Part shown: one piece after another, positions 1-9,862 of the stretch | Layout: every line of letters starts with the position of its first letter | Numbering within the stretch: position 1 is the stretch's first letter | Assembly: GCA_013398295.1 (NCBI GenBank) | Contig: VZSF01001437.1 | Coordinates: 67,893-131,892, forward strand | Direction of reading: 5' to 3' | Origin: Chionis minor | Taxonomy: Eukaryota > Chordata > Aves > Charadriiformes > Chionididae | DNA length: 64,000 nucleotides | Made by a program: the position numbers and the translations under genes | The notes under the pieces: generated by a model | Database searches by the model: none | What the model saw: the letters and a program-made list of their open reading frames with translations, nothing else | What the model was told of the DNA's origin: nothing

Positions 1-238
1 ACAATTTCCCTGGACAACCTGTTCCAGTACCTCACCACCCTCATGGTGAAAAATTTCTTCCTGAGATCTAATCTAAATCTCCCCAGCTTTCCAGTTTGAA
101 GTCATTACCCCTCCTCCTATCACTACATGCCCTTGCAAAAAGTCCCTCTCCATCTTTCCTGCAGGCTCCTTTCAGATACTGGAAGGCTGCTACAAGGTCT
201 CTCTGGAGCCTTCTCTTCTCCAGCCTGAACAACCCCAA
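1..238 (-). mobile_element. CR1 LINE fragment, 3' part of ORF2, cut by window edge
   Basis: Read on the minus strand, this stretch encodes the far C-terminal part of a CR1 ORF2 protein, beyond the reverse-transcriptase core. The diagnostic words (leucine-rich [12 protein letters not shown] segment, AAFQYLKG, and the LDLR-like segment before the stop) line up with the same part of the copy at 4349-6137. The element's own 3' end lies outside the window to the left, and the similarity stops abruptly near 238 next to unrelated sequence, as expected for a 5'-truncated LINE. Several frame breaks show it is inactive. Confidence 0.85.
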
Positions 239-789
239 CAAACAGGAAAGTGTTATTTACTTACACCCTCTCCGGCACACAGCGCTTCAGCTGGCAACAC
301 ATCACTATCCCAAAGACTGCATCCTTTAGGGTTTTGGAGTCACTAGCCCTATGAGCTGAAAGCTTCATTTTCTTTGACTTCTGAGACCCAGGACTTCATC
401 CTGCCGTAAAAAGTGCTGCATCCACATTTGGAAGTTGCTCACAGTGATTTCAGTTTTCATAGCGCTGCACAGGCCCAAAGCTTGTGCTGAATTGCAAGCA
501 GCAACTCAGGCAATAAAATGAACAGAAAATCTTTGGTGAGCCAGTTCAAATGTTATCTAGACTGGTGCTTGTGTGAAAAGAATGAACTGACATTTTAATA
601 AATATTCTATAATGTGAATAACTTCCCTATTAACCTTGACTGAATTGTTGTTTTTCTTTTTCATTTTGATATCTTTTCAAGGCTTCTGATGAACAGAGAG
701 CAAGAGCCTTCCCCAAGGGGCATCTTCAGCAGATACTGAACAGTAAGTAGCAGGCAGCTACTCTATTCAATGCCCTTAATAACATGCCT
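239..789. other. Non-coding spacer, nothing recognised
   Basis: AT-rich sequence between two CR1 pieces. I see no long reading frame, no repeat family I recognise and no splice-site pair that would support an exon. Confidence 0.5.
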
Positions 790-870
790 GAACTTGGTCA
801 GCCCTGAATTGGTCAGGCAGTTGGACTAGATGATCATTGTAGGTGCCATGCAACAGAAATATTCTATTTT
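790..870 (+). mobile_element. CR1 3' tail (plus strand)
   Basis: The phrase containing GGACTAGATGATCATTGTAGG, followed by an ATTCTATT end, is the standard 3' untranslated end of avian CR1 elements. Only the last 80 or so bases are present, so this is a heavily 5'-truncated insertion. The terminal ATTCTATT passes directly into a CTTTT microsatellite. Confidence 0.8.
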
Positions 871-930
871 CTTTTCTTTTCTTTTCTTTTCTTTTCTTTT
901 CTTTTCTTTTCTTTTCTTTTCTTTTCTTTT
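871..930 (+). repeat. (CTTTT)12 microsatellite
   Basis: Twelve uninterrupted copies of CTTTT make exactly 60 bases. They abut the TATTTT end of the CR1 tail and are followed by CTTGTCTAGTCTAG. Position and sequence suggest the array grew from the A/T-rich octamer end of the CR1 insertion. Confidence 0.97.
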
Positions 931-934
931 CTTG

Positions 935-2154
935 TCTAGTCTAGTCCTCCAAAAATTACAGTAACTCGTAACTGGAAAGTAGCATGTGATACCCAGTTTA
1001 TGTAGAGCTCCATGCTCTGTTCTTCATATTTCACTAGCTTTTTGTCTCCTTTCCTCTTTGTCAGATGTATAAACTGAAGATCGCAAAATGAAAACATTTT
1101 CTAAACAGCTGATCTAAGTGTTCTTTCACCCCCTTCAGTTGGTCTAGTTTTAGATGCTTCGTATTAGTCATTTCATAAGAAACAAACAGCCATATTAAAA
1201 TTGAACCTAGGTGTCCGTTATAAACTGGTTTCTAATCCCATCCCTAGTTTCCCACCAGGGAAACCTAATCTTTCTGGAAGCCCACATGCTGAATCCTAGT
1301 GGTGGGTGAGGGATTTCTGGGAATGTTAGGGAAAGAGACTTGGGTAAAATGGTGAAAGTTCATCTAATTTCATAGTCAGAAAGTCTCTGTTCAGGGTCTT
1401 TGTTCTGCTTCTGAAAGAGCTGGACTAGACATTCCACAGGAGCTTTGCTTCACCTGTCTTTGGGGACTTCCTTTAAGCTGTGAATGTTTTGTGGGAAATG
1501 CTAGGTCACTTACAGACATGTACAATAGACTTATCCCCTAACATGCAGAAAGGAAGTAATTAATTAGATTTTTTTGAAACTTGACTGTAAAGGTTTGTCC
1601 TACTTTGTGACTGACATTTTATGCAAATTATTTAGAACACTTGTGTATTAATTAGAAAATGTATATATTATCACATTTGTTAGCTTCTTCTTGACAATGC
1701 ATATTCTGAGCAATGCGAAAAGGATGGTAACTTGGCAAACTGGCTGTGTACTAAAAGTTGGAAAGGTCACTGGGGAATTTCAGAGTTCTTGGTAGGTGTT
1801 GGGAGTGTTCACGTTCTTATGGGAAAGGAGTGTCCTTGTTGACAAAATATGCCCAAACTCCTCATACAAGTGAGAAGGACATGGTAGTCATGAAGCCTGA
1901 CTCCTGATAGGAGTAGGAGTTGTAGTTTACTGGGGTGCATCTTGTTTTCTCACTTTTCCTGTCTGGCTGTTGGTTTCCAGCCATGATCTGACATGGAGAC
2001 AGGTAAAGTGATGATGCTTGGCTCATCAGCAACTACAGCGAGTGTCTGTCATCTTCTGTAGCTCAGCTCAGTACAGAAGTTCAGTTTGAGAGTGGGTACA
2101 GTACAGCAGAGCTCTTTAGTGTAGCTTGATGTAGCATAATTTTTGTATCCCGCT
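935..2154. other. Non-coding spacer, nothing recognised
   Basis: AT-rich single-copy-looking DNA. I found no reading frame with protein character and no known repeat in it. Confidence 0.5.
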
Positions 2155-3185
2155 TGGGATGGATCTAGATGGGTGGACAACTACAGGGGTGAAAAAATGG
2201 CTGGTTTGCGAGGCCCACAGACTGGTAACTAATGGGTCACACTCTACCTGTAGGCCAGTTATGAACTGAATTCCCCAGAGGTCTGAGTGGGGACATATCC
2301 TATTTAATATTTTTATCAGTGACCTGGAGAAGGGGACATGATGTCCCCCCATCAAGTCAGTGGATGACACAAAACTGGGGAGAACCAGGGAATATGCTGG
2401 AGGGCAAGGCTGTCATCCAGAAGGACTTGGACAGGCTGGAGGAGTGGGTCAACAGAAACCTCATGAAATTAAACAAGGACAAATGCAGTGTCCAGTGCTG
2501 CTGATGGACTAATCTGAATTAGTACAGGTGGTGAGCACCTGTGCAGAAAAGGTCCTCCGAGTTTGGTGATCAGTGAGTTAGGCATGAGCCAGCAGTGTGC
2601 CGTGGCAGCAAAGATGGACAACAGCGTTCTGGGCTCTATTGTGAGGAGCAAAGCCAGCAGAGAGAGGGAAGTGATCATCCCCTCTACTCAGCACTTGTTA
2701 GACTGCGTCTAGTTAAAATGGGAGGTTTTGGGCCTCCCAATATGCAAAGACATCAACAGATTTTTGATGTTTGAGGGAGTTTGTCAAAGGCCCCTGAGAT
2801 GGTGAGGGCTACAGCATTTCTCATGTGGGTAGAGGCTCATGGATCTGAGTCTGTTCAGTCTGAAGCACAATCGGCTTTGGGGGGGACCTGGCAGCAGCCC
2901 CCAGCGTCTACAGGGTCATTGAGGAGACAGAACTGGGCTCTTCACAGTGGTCCATGGCAGGTGGACAAGAGACAATGGGCATGAGCTGAAACAAGAGAGT
3001 TTCAGACTGGATATAAGAAGACCAGGAGACTGTCCCATGAGGACAGTGAAGCTTGTGCAGTCTCTCTCTTCTTGGAGGTTTTCAGGACAAAGCCCTGAGC
3101 AACCTGGTCCTGAATTCACTGTTGACTCTCTACTAGAGACTTCCTGAGGTCCCCTCCAGCCTGAAAGGGTCAATAATTCTACGGC
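2155..3185 (+). mobile_element. Old CR1 LINE copy, RT to 3' end (plus strand)
   Basis: The left part translates in pieces to the CR1 reverse transcriptase between motifs 4 and 5: a word like [14 protein letters not shown], followed by a degraded SVDDTKLG where active copies have FADDTKLGG. After it come the segments for the CR1 C-terminal domain, then a degenerate tail ending near CAATAATTCTACGG. Many stops and shifts break the frame, so this is an old, dead copy. It lies opposite in orientation to the neighbouring minus-strand copy that starts 1.1 kb away. Confidence 0.85.
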
Positions 3186-4348
3186 AATGGGCCTTTAAAT
3201 GAGCCAAAAAGACACTGAAGGTGGGATCCTTGCAGAAAAGGGAAGGAGGAAGTGCTAGCTTATATCTGCAATAAAGGAAGATGTTTTTTACATCTGCTGT
3301 CATCATGTTGGGGTTTTTTTGTACAATTCAAATTATAGATGAGGTTTTGCACATTTAGGAGATGATTGCTTTCCAGTTTTGATAATTACTTTTTATACCA
3401 ATTCTTCCAGTCATTAGACATAAATTGTAGTACTTCTCAAACAGAAGATCTGATTTATTGTCTGACCTGACTAGTAATGAAGCTTTTTGACAGTATCTGG
3501 GCTAATTTCCTGCTGTGTAAGCATATGTAGCTTCTTTGAAGTGAATGGCATTACATGCAATTGTACTAGTAGCAAGTTTGGCCCATTTTTATTAAAATAC
3601 AACAAATAGGTTTTGTGCTTGTAAATTATTTAAATGTTCAGACAAGGACTTGCTGATGAGCAATTATAAGAAAATCTTTCCTCTGACAGAAGAAATATCA
3701 GATATTGCTAAGAAAACCAAATGAATCTGATCTTCAAAGCTAAAAATGTTTAACAGAAAGGCCATCTATTCCATAGGTACAACACCAAAATTGACGCATG
3801 ACCCTATATCAACTCCAGTGCTGTTAGAAAACAAAAGCTTTAAGAGGCCTTTTCCCATTTGGGTTCCAAACACTTCAAACAACAAGATCATAAATCATTT
3901 TTTGAATGACACCATAGAACAGGATAGAAATATTTTACATGTTATTGTCTTGAAGACCTTCTCTGTCCTGACATTTTCTTTGGATATTCTTTCCCACTGT
4001 AATTATGCAAGTAAAAGTGCTTTCAGGATAGATTCAGTTTATAAATCCAAAAATGTTTGGATCTAAGAGCTGTGTATAAGGAGAAGGCAGTGAAGCCTAG
4101 AAGTCTGTGGTAGTGTTTTCCTTCTCTTGAGAACTGCCTCAATGAAAAGCTCATCTTTAGGGTCAGATTTTAACGTATTTGGCAAGTAGATTGCTCTGTG
4201 GGTTGAGAAACTTGTTGATCTGTACTTTTATGCACAAAAATAGCAGGTTGGTTCTCATTTTTGAGTTTTACATGACATTCTGGAGGTTGGAATCTGACTT
4301 TCATGTTGTTAGTGATCCCACTTTAAAATCAGTCAATTTTGTACATGT
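3186..4348. other. Non-coding spacer
   Basis: AT-rich spacer between two CR1 copies. A 106-codon open stretch at 3746-4066 has no recognisable domain and the base composition of the surrounding DNA, so I do not call it a gene. Confidence 0.5.
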
Positions 4349-6137
4349 CATAGAATTATAGAATCATAGAATGGTTAGAGTTGGAAGAGACCTTAAAGAT
4401 CATCAAGTTCCAACCCCCCTGCCATGGGCAGGGACACCTCTGACTACAGCAGGTTGCTCAAAGCCCCATCCAGCCTGGCCTTAAACACTTCCAGGGATGG
4501 GGCATCCACAACTTCCCTGGGTAACCTGTTCCAGTGCCTCACCACCCTCACAGTAAAGAACTTCTTCCTAATATCTAATCTAAATCTCCCCTCTTCCAAT
4601 TTAAAACCATTACCCCTTGTCCTATCACTAGACTTCCTGACAAAGAGTCCCTCTCCAGCTCTCCTGTAGGCTCCCTTCAGATACTGAAAGGCTGCTATCA
4701 GGTCTCCCCGGAGCCTTCTCTTCTCCAGGCTGAACAGCCCCAGCTCTCTCAGCCTGTCCTCATGGGAGAGGTGCTCCATCCCCCTAATCATCTTAGTGGC
4801 CCTTCGCTGGACCTGTTCCAACAGTTCCATGTCCTTTCTATGTTGAGGACTCCAGAGCTGGACACAGTACTCCAGGTGGGGTCTCACAAGCGCAGAGTAG
4901 AGGGGGAGAATCACCTCCCGTGCCCTGCTGGCCACGCTTCTTTTGATGCAACCCAGGATACGGTTGGCTTTCTGGGCTGCCAGCGCGCACTGCCGGCTCA
5001 TGTTGAGCTTCTCATCCATGAGCACTCCCAAGTCCTTCTCCTCAGGGCTGCTCTCCAGCCATTCTCTGCCCAGCCTGTATTTATGCCTGGGATTGCCACG
5101 TCCCAGGTGTAGGACTCTGCACTTGGCTTGGTTGAACTTCATGCCATTTGCATTAGCCCACCTCTCAAGCCTGTCCAGGTCCCTCTGGATGGCATCCCTT
5201 CCCTCCAGTGTGTCAACCGCGCCACCGAGCTTGGTGTCATCGGCAAACTTGCTGAGGGTGCACTCGATCCCACTGTCCATGTCTCCAACAAAGATGTTAA
5301 ATAGCACTGGTCCCAGTACTGACCCTTGCGGGACACCACTCGTCACTGGCCGCCACGTGGACATTGACCCATTAACCACAACCCTTTGAGTGCGGCCATC
5401 CAGCCAGTTCCTTATCCACCGAGTGGTCCATTCATCGAACCCGTGACTCTCCAATTTGGAGACCAGGATGTCATGCGGGACAGTGTCAAATGCTTTGCTT
5501 AAGTCCAGGTAGATGACGTCCGTTGCTCTGCCTTTGTCCACCAAGTTCGTGGCAGTATCGTAGAAGGCCATCAGGTTTGTCAGGCAGGATTTGCCCTTGG
5601 TGAAGCCATGTTGGCTGTCTCCAATCACCTCCTTATTTTCCATGTGCCTTAGCAGAGATTCCAGGAGGATCTGCTCCATGATCTTGCCAGGCACAGAGGT
5701 GAGACTGACTGGCCTATAGTTTCCTGGGTCCTCTTTTTTTCCTTTCTTGAATATCGGGGTTATGTTCCCCTTTTTCCAATCCACAGGAATTTCACCAGGC
5801 TGCCACGATTTCTCAAATATGATGGAAAGTGGCTTCGCAACTTGGTCCACCAGCTCCTTCAGGACCCGGGGATGAATTTCATCAGGTCCCATGGACTTGT
5901 GCACTTTCAGGTTGTTCAGGTGGTCTCGACCCTGATCTTCTTCTACTGTGGGCAGTTCTCCATTCTCAGAGCCCCTGGTTTTACCTACTGTGACTTGGAC
6001 AGTGGAGTTAGAGCCCTTGCCAGTGAAGACTGAGGCAAAAAAGTCATTCAGTACCTCAGCCTTATCCATATCCTGGGTGGCCAGGTCTCCCGTTTCCTTC
6101 CGGAGAGGGCCCACAGCCTCCCAATGTCACTTACATC
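4349..6137 (-). mobile_element. CR1 LINE, 5'-truncated, with open reverse-transcriptase frame
   Basis: The 3' end at 4349 reads, on the minus strand, as three ATTCTATG-type octamers, the hallmark of CR1, which ends without a poly(A) tail. Behind it is a short 3' untranslated region, and then a stop that closes a long frame running back to about 6137. There the similarity to CR1 stops. Elements of this family spread by target-primed reverse transcription and are usually cut short at the 5' end, as here: the endonuclease and ORF1 are missing. The copy is much better preserved than the other CR1 pieces in this window, which suggests later insertion. Confidence 0.95.
4444..6114 (-). CDS. CR1 ORF2 C-terminal part: reverse transcriptase, 5'-truncated
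   Basis: This is a 556-codon uninterrupted frame. It lacks the N-terminal endonuclease of full ORF2 (full proteins are about 900-1000 residues), so the first methionine is internal and not a native start. The reverse-transcriptase blocks appear in order: [10 protein letters not shown] (residues 73-82), [10 protein letters not shown] (131-140), [10 protein letters not shown] (168-177), motif [10 protein letters not shown] with Asp204, motif [12 protein letters not shown] (259-269), motif C FADD with Asp292 and Asp293, and motif D near [14 protein letters not shown] (326-339). The three catalytic aspartates are all present. After the core come the CR1 C-terminal words [10 protein letters not shown] and [12 protein letters not shown], and the usual end in LSNLL. 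Without its upstream part and a promoter it is probably not functional. The frame being open over this length is the notable point. Confidence 0.9.
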   Translation of the reverse strand: MGPLRKETGDLATQDMDKAEVLNDFFASVFTGKGSNSTVQVTVGKTRGSENGELPTVEEDQGRDHLNNLKVHKSMGPDEIHPRVLKELVDQVAKPLSIIFEKSWQPGEIPVDWKKGNITPIFKKGKKEDPGNYRPVSLTSVPGKIMEQILLESLLRHMENKEVIGDSQHGFTKGKSCLTNLMAFYDTATNLVDKGRATDVIYLDLSKAFDTVPHDILVSKLESHGFDEWTTRWIRNWLDGRTQRVVVNGSMSTWRPVTSGVPQGSVLGPVLFNIFVGDMDSGIECTLSKFADDTKLGGAVDTLEGRDAIQRDLDRLERWANANGMKFNQAKCRVLHLGRGNPRHKYRLGREWLESSPEEKDLGVLMDEKLNMSRQCALAAQKANRILGCIKRSVASRAREVILPLYSALVRPHLEYCVQLWSPQHRKDMELLEQVQRRATKMIRGMEHLSHEDRLRELGLFSLEKRRLRGDLIAAFQYLKGAYRRAGEGLFVRKSSDRTRGNGFKLEEGRFRLDIRKKFFTVRVVRHWNRLPREVVDAPSLEVFKARLDGALSNLL

Positions 6138-8639
6138 CTTTTCATTGATGGTAATTTGAGTAAGCAAAACACATACAGAACTTGCCCTCACAGCTGCAAA
6201 AGCCTCTATCTTTAGCTAATCCTATCCAATCACATCTCCATGAGTTAGCTCTCTGAATTACTGCTGAACTCTGTTTACAGTTACAGCAGTAAGACTAATT
6301 GTTGAAACGTGCATAATGCAAAAATTATAAATTGAACAATGCCAATGAAAATTCCGAGGCTCTGCAACGCAGTCACCTGTCGTGACACACTGCTGGAACA
6401 GTCCTTACACTCTTTTGCCACAGGCCAGCCATTTTAAGGCACAGTTTAGGAGCTAATCTGGAGCAGGGATACCCTTTTTCAGAAGTTCTCAGTATATAAG
6501 TGTGAGTGAGGGCTGGTACCATGCTAGTTGTCCTCCATGTTAGAGAGTGGTTGTGGACATAGTGATAGTGACATGTATTGAAGTTAGGAGTAGCACACTG
6601 AAAATGGGCTTTTATCGTCCATAACATACTTAATATCACACCACCAGTGACCCTTTGTTTAGCAATGTCAGGAATTTACGATACGACCATAGCACAAAAC
6701 CTTTGAAAACGTAGTTTGAAGAGGCTGTAGTTCAGTGAGACCAAACTCAATGCACTAATAGTAATTTTCTGCTTGATAGCTGGGCATATAGGTTGTCTTA
6801 ATAATTTGTATATATCAGATTTTCCAAAATAAACCTCTGAAAGATATCCAGGCAACAGTTTATGATCACAGAATATGTTAAAAATGCATAGCAGATCTAT
6901 TACATATGCTGTTGTTTGTCTGTGTCTGTACTGCTAGATGTACCAGGACTATCTATGACTCTACTAACAAATGGCACAGTTAAACTAATGTCCTCTTGAA
7001 CGCGTGTTTGTCTCAGATGGAGCTAGTTGGAGCAGTGCAGTCATTGCCAGGGAGTGAACTAATGATAAAGCAGTGTGGGCAGTCGGGCTGGGTGCTTGTG
7101 GTCAAGCCTTGGTCTGCTCCTGTTTAGCAGAATAGAGGCCGCCGTTATCCCCGGCAGCTGTGCTGTTGTGCCTCATTGCATTTCATAGCCAAGCGATTTA
7201 GGGTCAGTCCCTGAAGTGTTTCCACTTCAGTTTTTAAGTTTGTGTTTTGGCTTCCTTCAACAGAAATGAAAGCACTTTTTTACTTTTACAGATACATGTT
7301 CATCTCACTTGAAACCACCCAAAAGCTATGCATCTCCTCTGAGCCTGTCACCTAGATTTTGGGATAGTTGAGATAAAGCATGATGCATTGCCCTGTCTTA
7401 GAGACCTATCTTAGGACTGGTTGAACCCCCTGTGGAGGTGGCTCCTGCTCTCCGTTCACTGTATGGAGAGAGCTAAGGTGATTAGCTTGGACTGGACCTC
7501 AGTTTTAGATTGCTAAAATTAGCTAAGTCCTACCCACAGCTACTACATTTATCTTCAGCGTCTGTTTTTCTATTTTGTTTTTAATTTCATGCCTCTCTAC
7601 TCACCCATTTTCTATGTCTTCTGCAGTTTTTCTCTATATTGATCATCCCACATGTAGATGCTATTTCCCTAACTTAGCCATGATCTCTGATGCTGGAATG
7701 GCAAGTGGGATGCTACAATAGTTCTGCTCCAGTCTATTTGCTGAAACGTTGATTTTCTTAAAGCATTTCTGTACTGAAAAAAATCAATACGGCTATATAC
7801 AAGGCAGAAGCAATAATGTAAAGACATCTTGCTAACTTACAACAAGAAGAGCTGATAGCCAGAGGTGAACGTCACTGAAAGGGAAACCTCTGGTTTCTAG
7901 TTGAGGGCAAATGATAGCGTGATTCTCTGACACCCTGCATTACACACCTGCCCATCAAGGGTAGCCACAGCCCAACAAGCTGCAAGAAGAAAGAGCAAGC
8001 TCTGGAGAAGATAAGGGACTGTCACCTATACGTTGTTGGTCATAATATTTTTCAGGCCATAATATTTTTCAGGCCATAGTGAACATGCAGGATCAGTCTT
8101 TTTATATGAACACAAGTGTGAACTTCTGTTGAAAACAGTAGAAACCTGCAAACATTTTCAGTGGAGGCTAATTTTTGTGTAAGATCCCTCTCTCCCTGTA
8201 GGAGGGAAGGACATGCTAATAATTTCATTAGGTTTGTGTAACAGCCACTGAGTTGTGAGTGTTTAATCTGGAAAAATTATATTGACAGAATGTGTCGTTT
8301 TTCCAGATGAAACTTCATAAATTCAGGGATGAATTTCAGGCATGCTTTTCTGTGATGGATAAGCAGCAGAAGTTTGTTTTAGAGAAAGTTTATTTAATGC
8401 TCGTTTTGGACCTCATCCACTAAAGCTGCTTAACAGGAAATACCTGTTTAACTGTATGCAGGTTGTTGAGGAACAGAAGGATGTTACTTTGTGACTGAAG
8501 TTGCAGGTTTTCTTACTCCTTCCAAATGTTATCAGCCAAAGGCAGTGGTTTGCAAAGTGCATAATGGAACTGCAACCACGTTTTTCTATATTGCTTCTTA
8601 CCCGTGCCTTGTGTGCTTGTTGTTACAGCTTTTAAAGTG
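6138..8639. other. Non-coding stretch with one small tandem duplication
   Basis: No exon, RNA gene or known repeat family was recognised. The only clear structure is the perfect 17-bp tandem duplication at 8041-8074, listed separately. Confidence 0.5.
8041..8074. repeat. Perfect 17-bp tandem duplication
   Basis: The unit CATAATATTTTTCAGGC occurs twice without mismatch (8041-8057 and 8058-8074), and the next four bases CATA begin a third copy. Such a perfect duplication is probably recent replication slippage. Confidence 0.95.
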
Positions 8640-9862
8640 GTCCTTAAGACATCTCACAGTGAAATGAGTTGCACCTTCTTTCGATCCCGTGTGGTTGCAG
8701 ATTGTTAGCAGGAGAATTAGGGAACCCCACAGAGGGGTTGTGAGGAGACTGGTTGTGGGGAGGTTGCAAAACGGGGTCTAACGCCCATGCTGTCCTGTGC
8801 TCTTCCAAATGGGTGAGATCAACTAAATTCAGCCAACGTGGCAGAACACCAGGAGCCTTGTGAACTTTATTTTGTACAAAAATTTCAGAAATAGGCAAGT
8901 GGCCGAAGGGAGGAGACTCTGTGTTCCCTGAGCCTGGAGGAGGGGAGCATCAGCAGCGGGATTGTAACCAGCATCCGGAGCAGAAAGGGCACAGGGAATG
9001 CTCCAGTCTCAAGAAAAAATATCAGTTGAGGTTCACCCCTTATTATTAGACCTTCAAAACCCTAGGAGAGAAGCCTGCCAGGGTCTGGGAGCACAAGCCC
9101 CTCTGCTTCCTGGGGCATTGGCTGACGTCTATGGAAGACCCATTCAGTTTGTGAGCTTGGACTATGGTGCTGTAATTAAATGTGTGCCTGGGGCACTAGA
9201 GCCAACCGGTGTGGAGCCTCCCTGTTCCACAAAGCAGCATGTCCTCCCCTTGTCCCTGGCTGTGGCAGGGCAGGGGGATGGCCCAGCCACCCAACCGCGA
9301 AGTTGGGCGGCCATGGTCTGGTGGTCCGTCTCCTGTCATGGGCCATTCCAACACGTGGCCATGGTGTCCCGCATCCTGCCGCAGCATGTTTGCCTGTCCC
9401 AGGAATGGCGAAGGAGTGGGCCAGGTGACAGGAGCAGGCCCCTCCCTGTCCTGTGCTTTTGTGTATCCCCCCCTGCCTGGCGTCCCTCAGGATCTCCACT
9501 CCATGGAGTGGGAAGGCCCTGCCCCTTCCCAGGTGTCAGAGGGGATTTTGGCATCGTGTGTGGCCTCCTGCTGGGCGCTGGCTCATGCCGGCCGTGTGTC
9601 CCCAACATGGTCTTCAGCAAGGGCTGCTCAGCTCCTCATGGAGGAGTTTCTGAACCCTCACAAATGACACGTTGGGGCTGAGGTAAAATGGAAACCAGGA
9701 CTGCTGCAGCCTGGGAGGTGGCCCCGAGATGTCCCTGCGGCAGAGATCGGGTCCTACGGCAAAACCCCTGGTTGATGCCTGGGACATGCCTCCTCTGCCA
9801 GGCCCTGAATGCACCCACTGGAATAACTCCATAAGTTTCACTTTATTGAAGTGAAAATAAAA
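8640..9862. other. GC-richer segment of unknown nature
   Basis: Compared with the AT-rich DNA on both sides, this segment is clearly richer in G and C and has a fair number of CpGs. Because stop codons are rare in such sequence, open stretches occur on both strands; the longest is 227 codons on the plus strand at 8998-9681. Its translation (rich in Gly, Pro, Ser, Cys and Trp) shows no domain I recognise, and three other frames are open over the same bases, so composition alone may explain it. The segment ends in a hairpin and AATAAA. It could be a non-coding exon, a lineage-specific RNA gene or an old repeat. I cannot decide which. Confidence 0.35.
9836..9861 (+). promoter_or_regulatory. Hairpin fused to an AATAAA polyadenylation signal
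   Basis: TTTCACTT (9836-9843) and AAGTGAAA (9849-9856) form a perfect 8-bp stem with a 5-base loop. The final A of the stem is also the first base of AATAAA (9856-9861). The signal lies 175 bases after the end of the longest plus-strand open stretch. AATAAA is common by chance in AT-rich DNA, so use as a real poly(A) site is unproven. Confidence 0.4.

Noticed and set aside
3746..4066. 106-codon open stretch on the plus strand
   Set aside because: No known domain, AT-rich composition like its surroundings, and no splice signals or paired evidence.
4762..5389. 116- and 148-codon open stretches on the plus strand
   Set aside because: They are shadows of the CR1 reverse-transcriptase frame on the minus strand.
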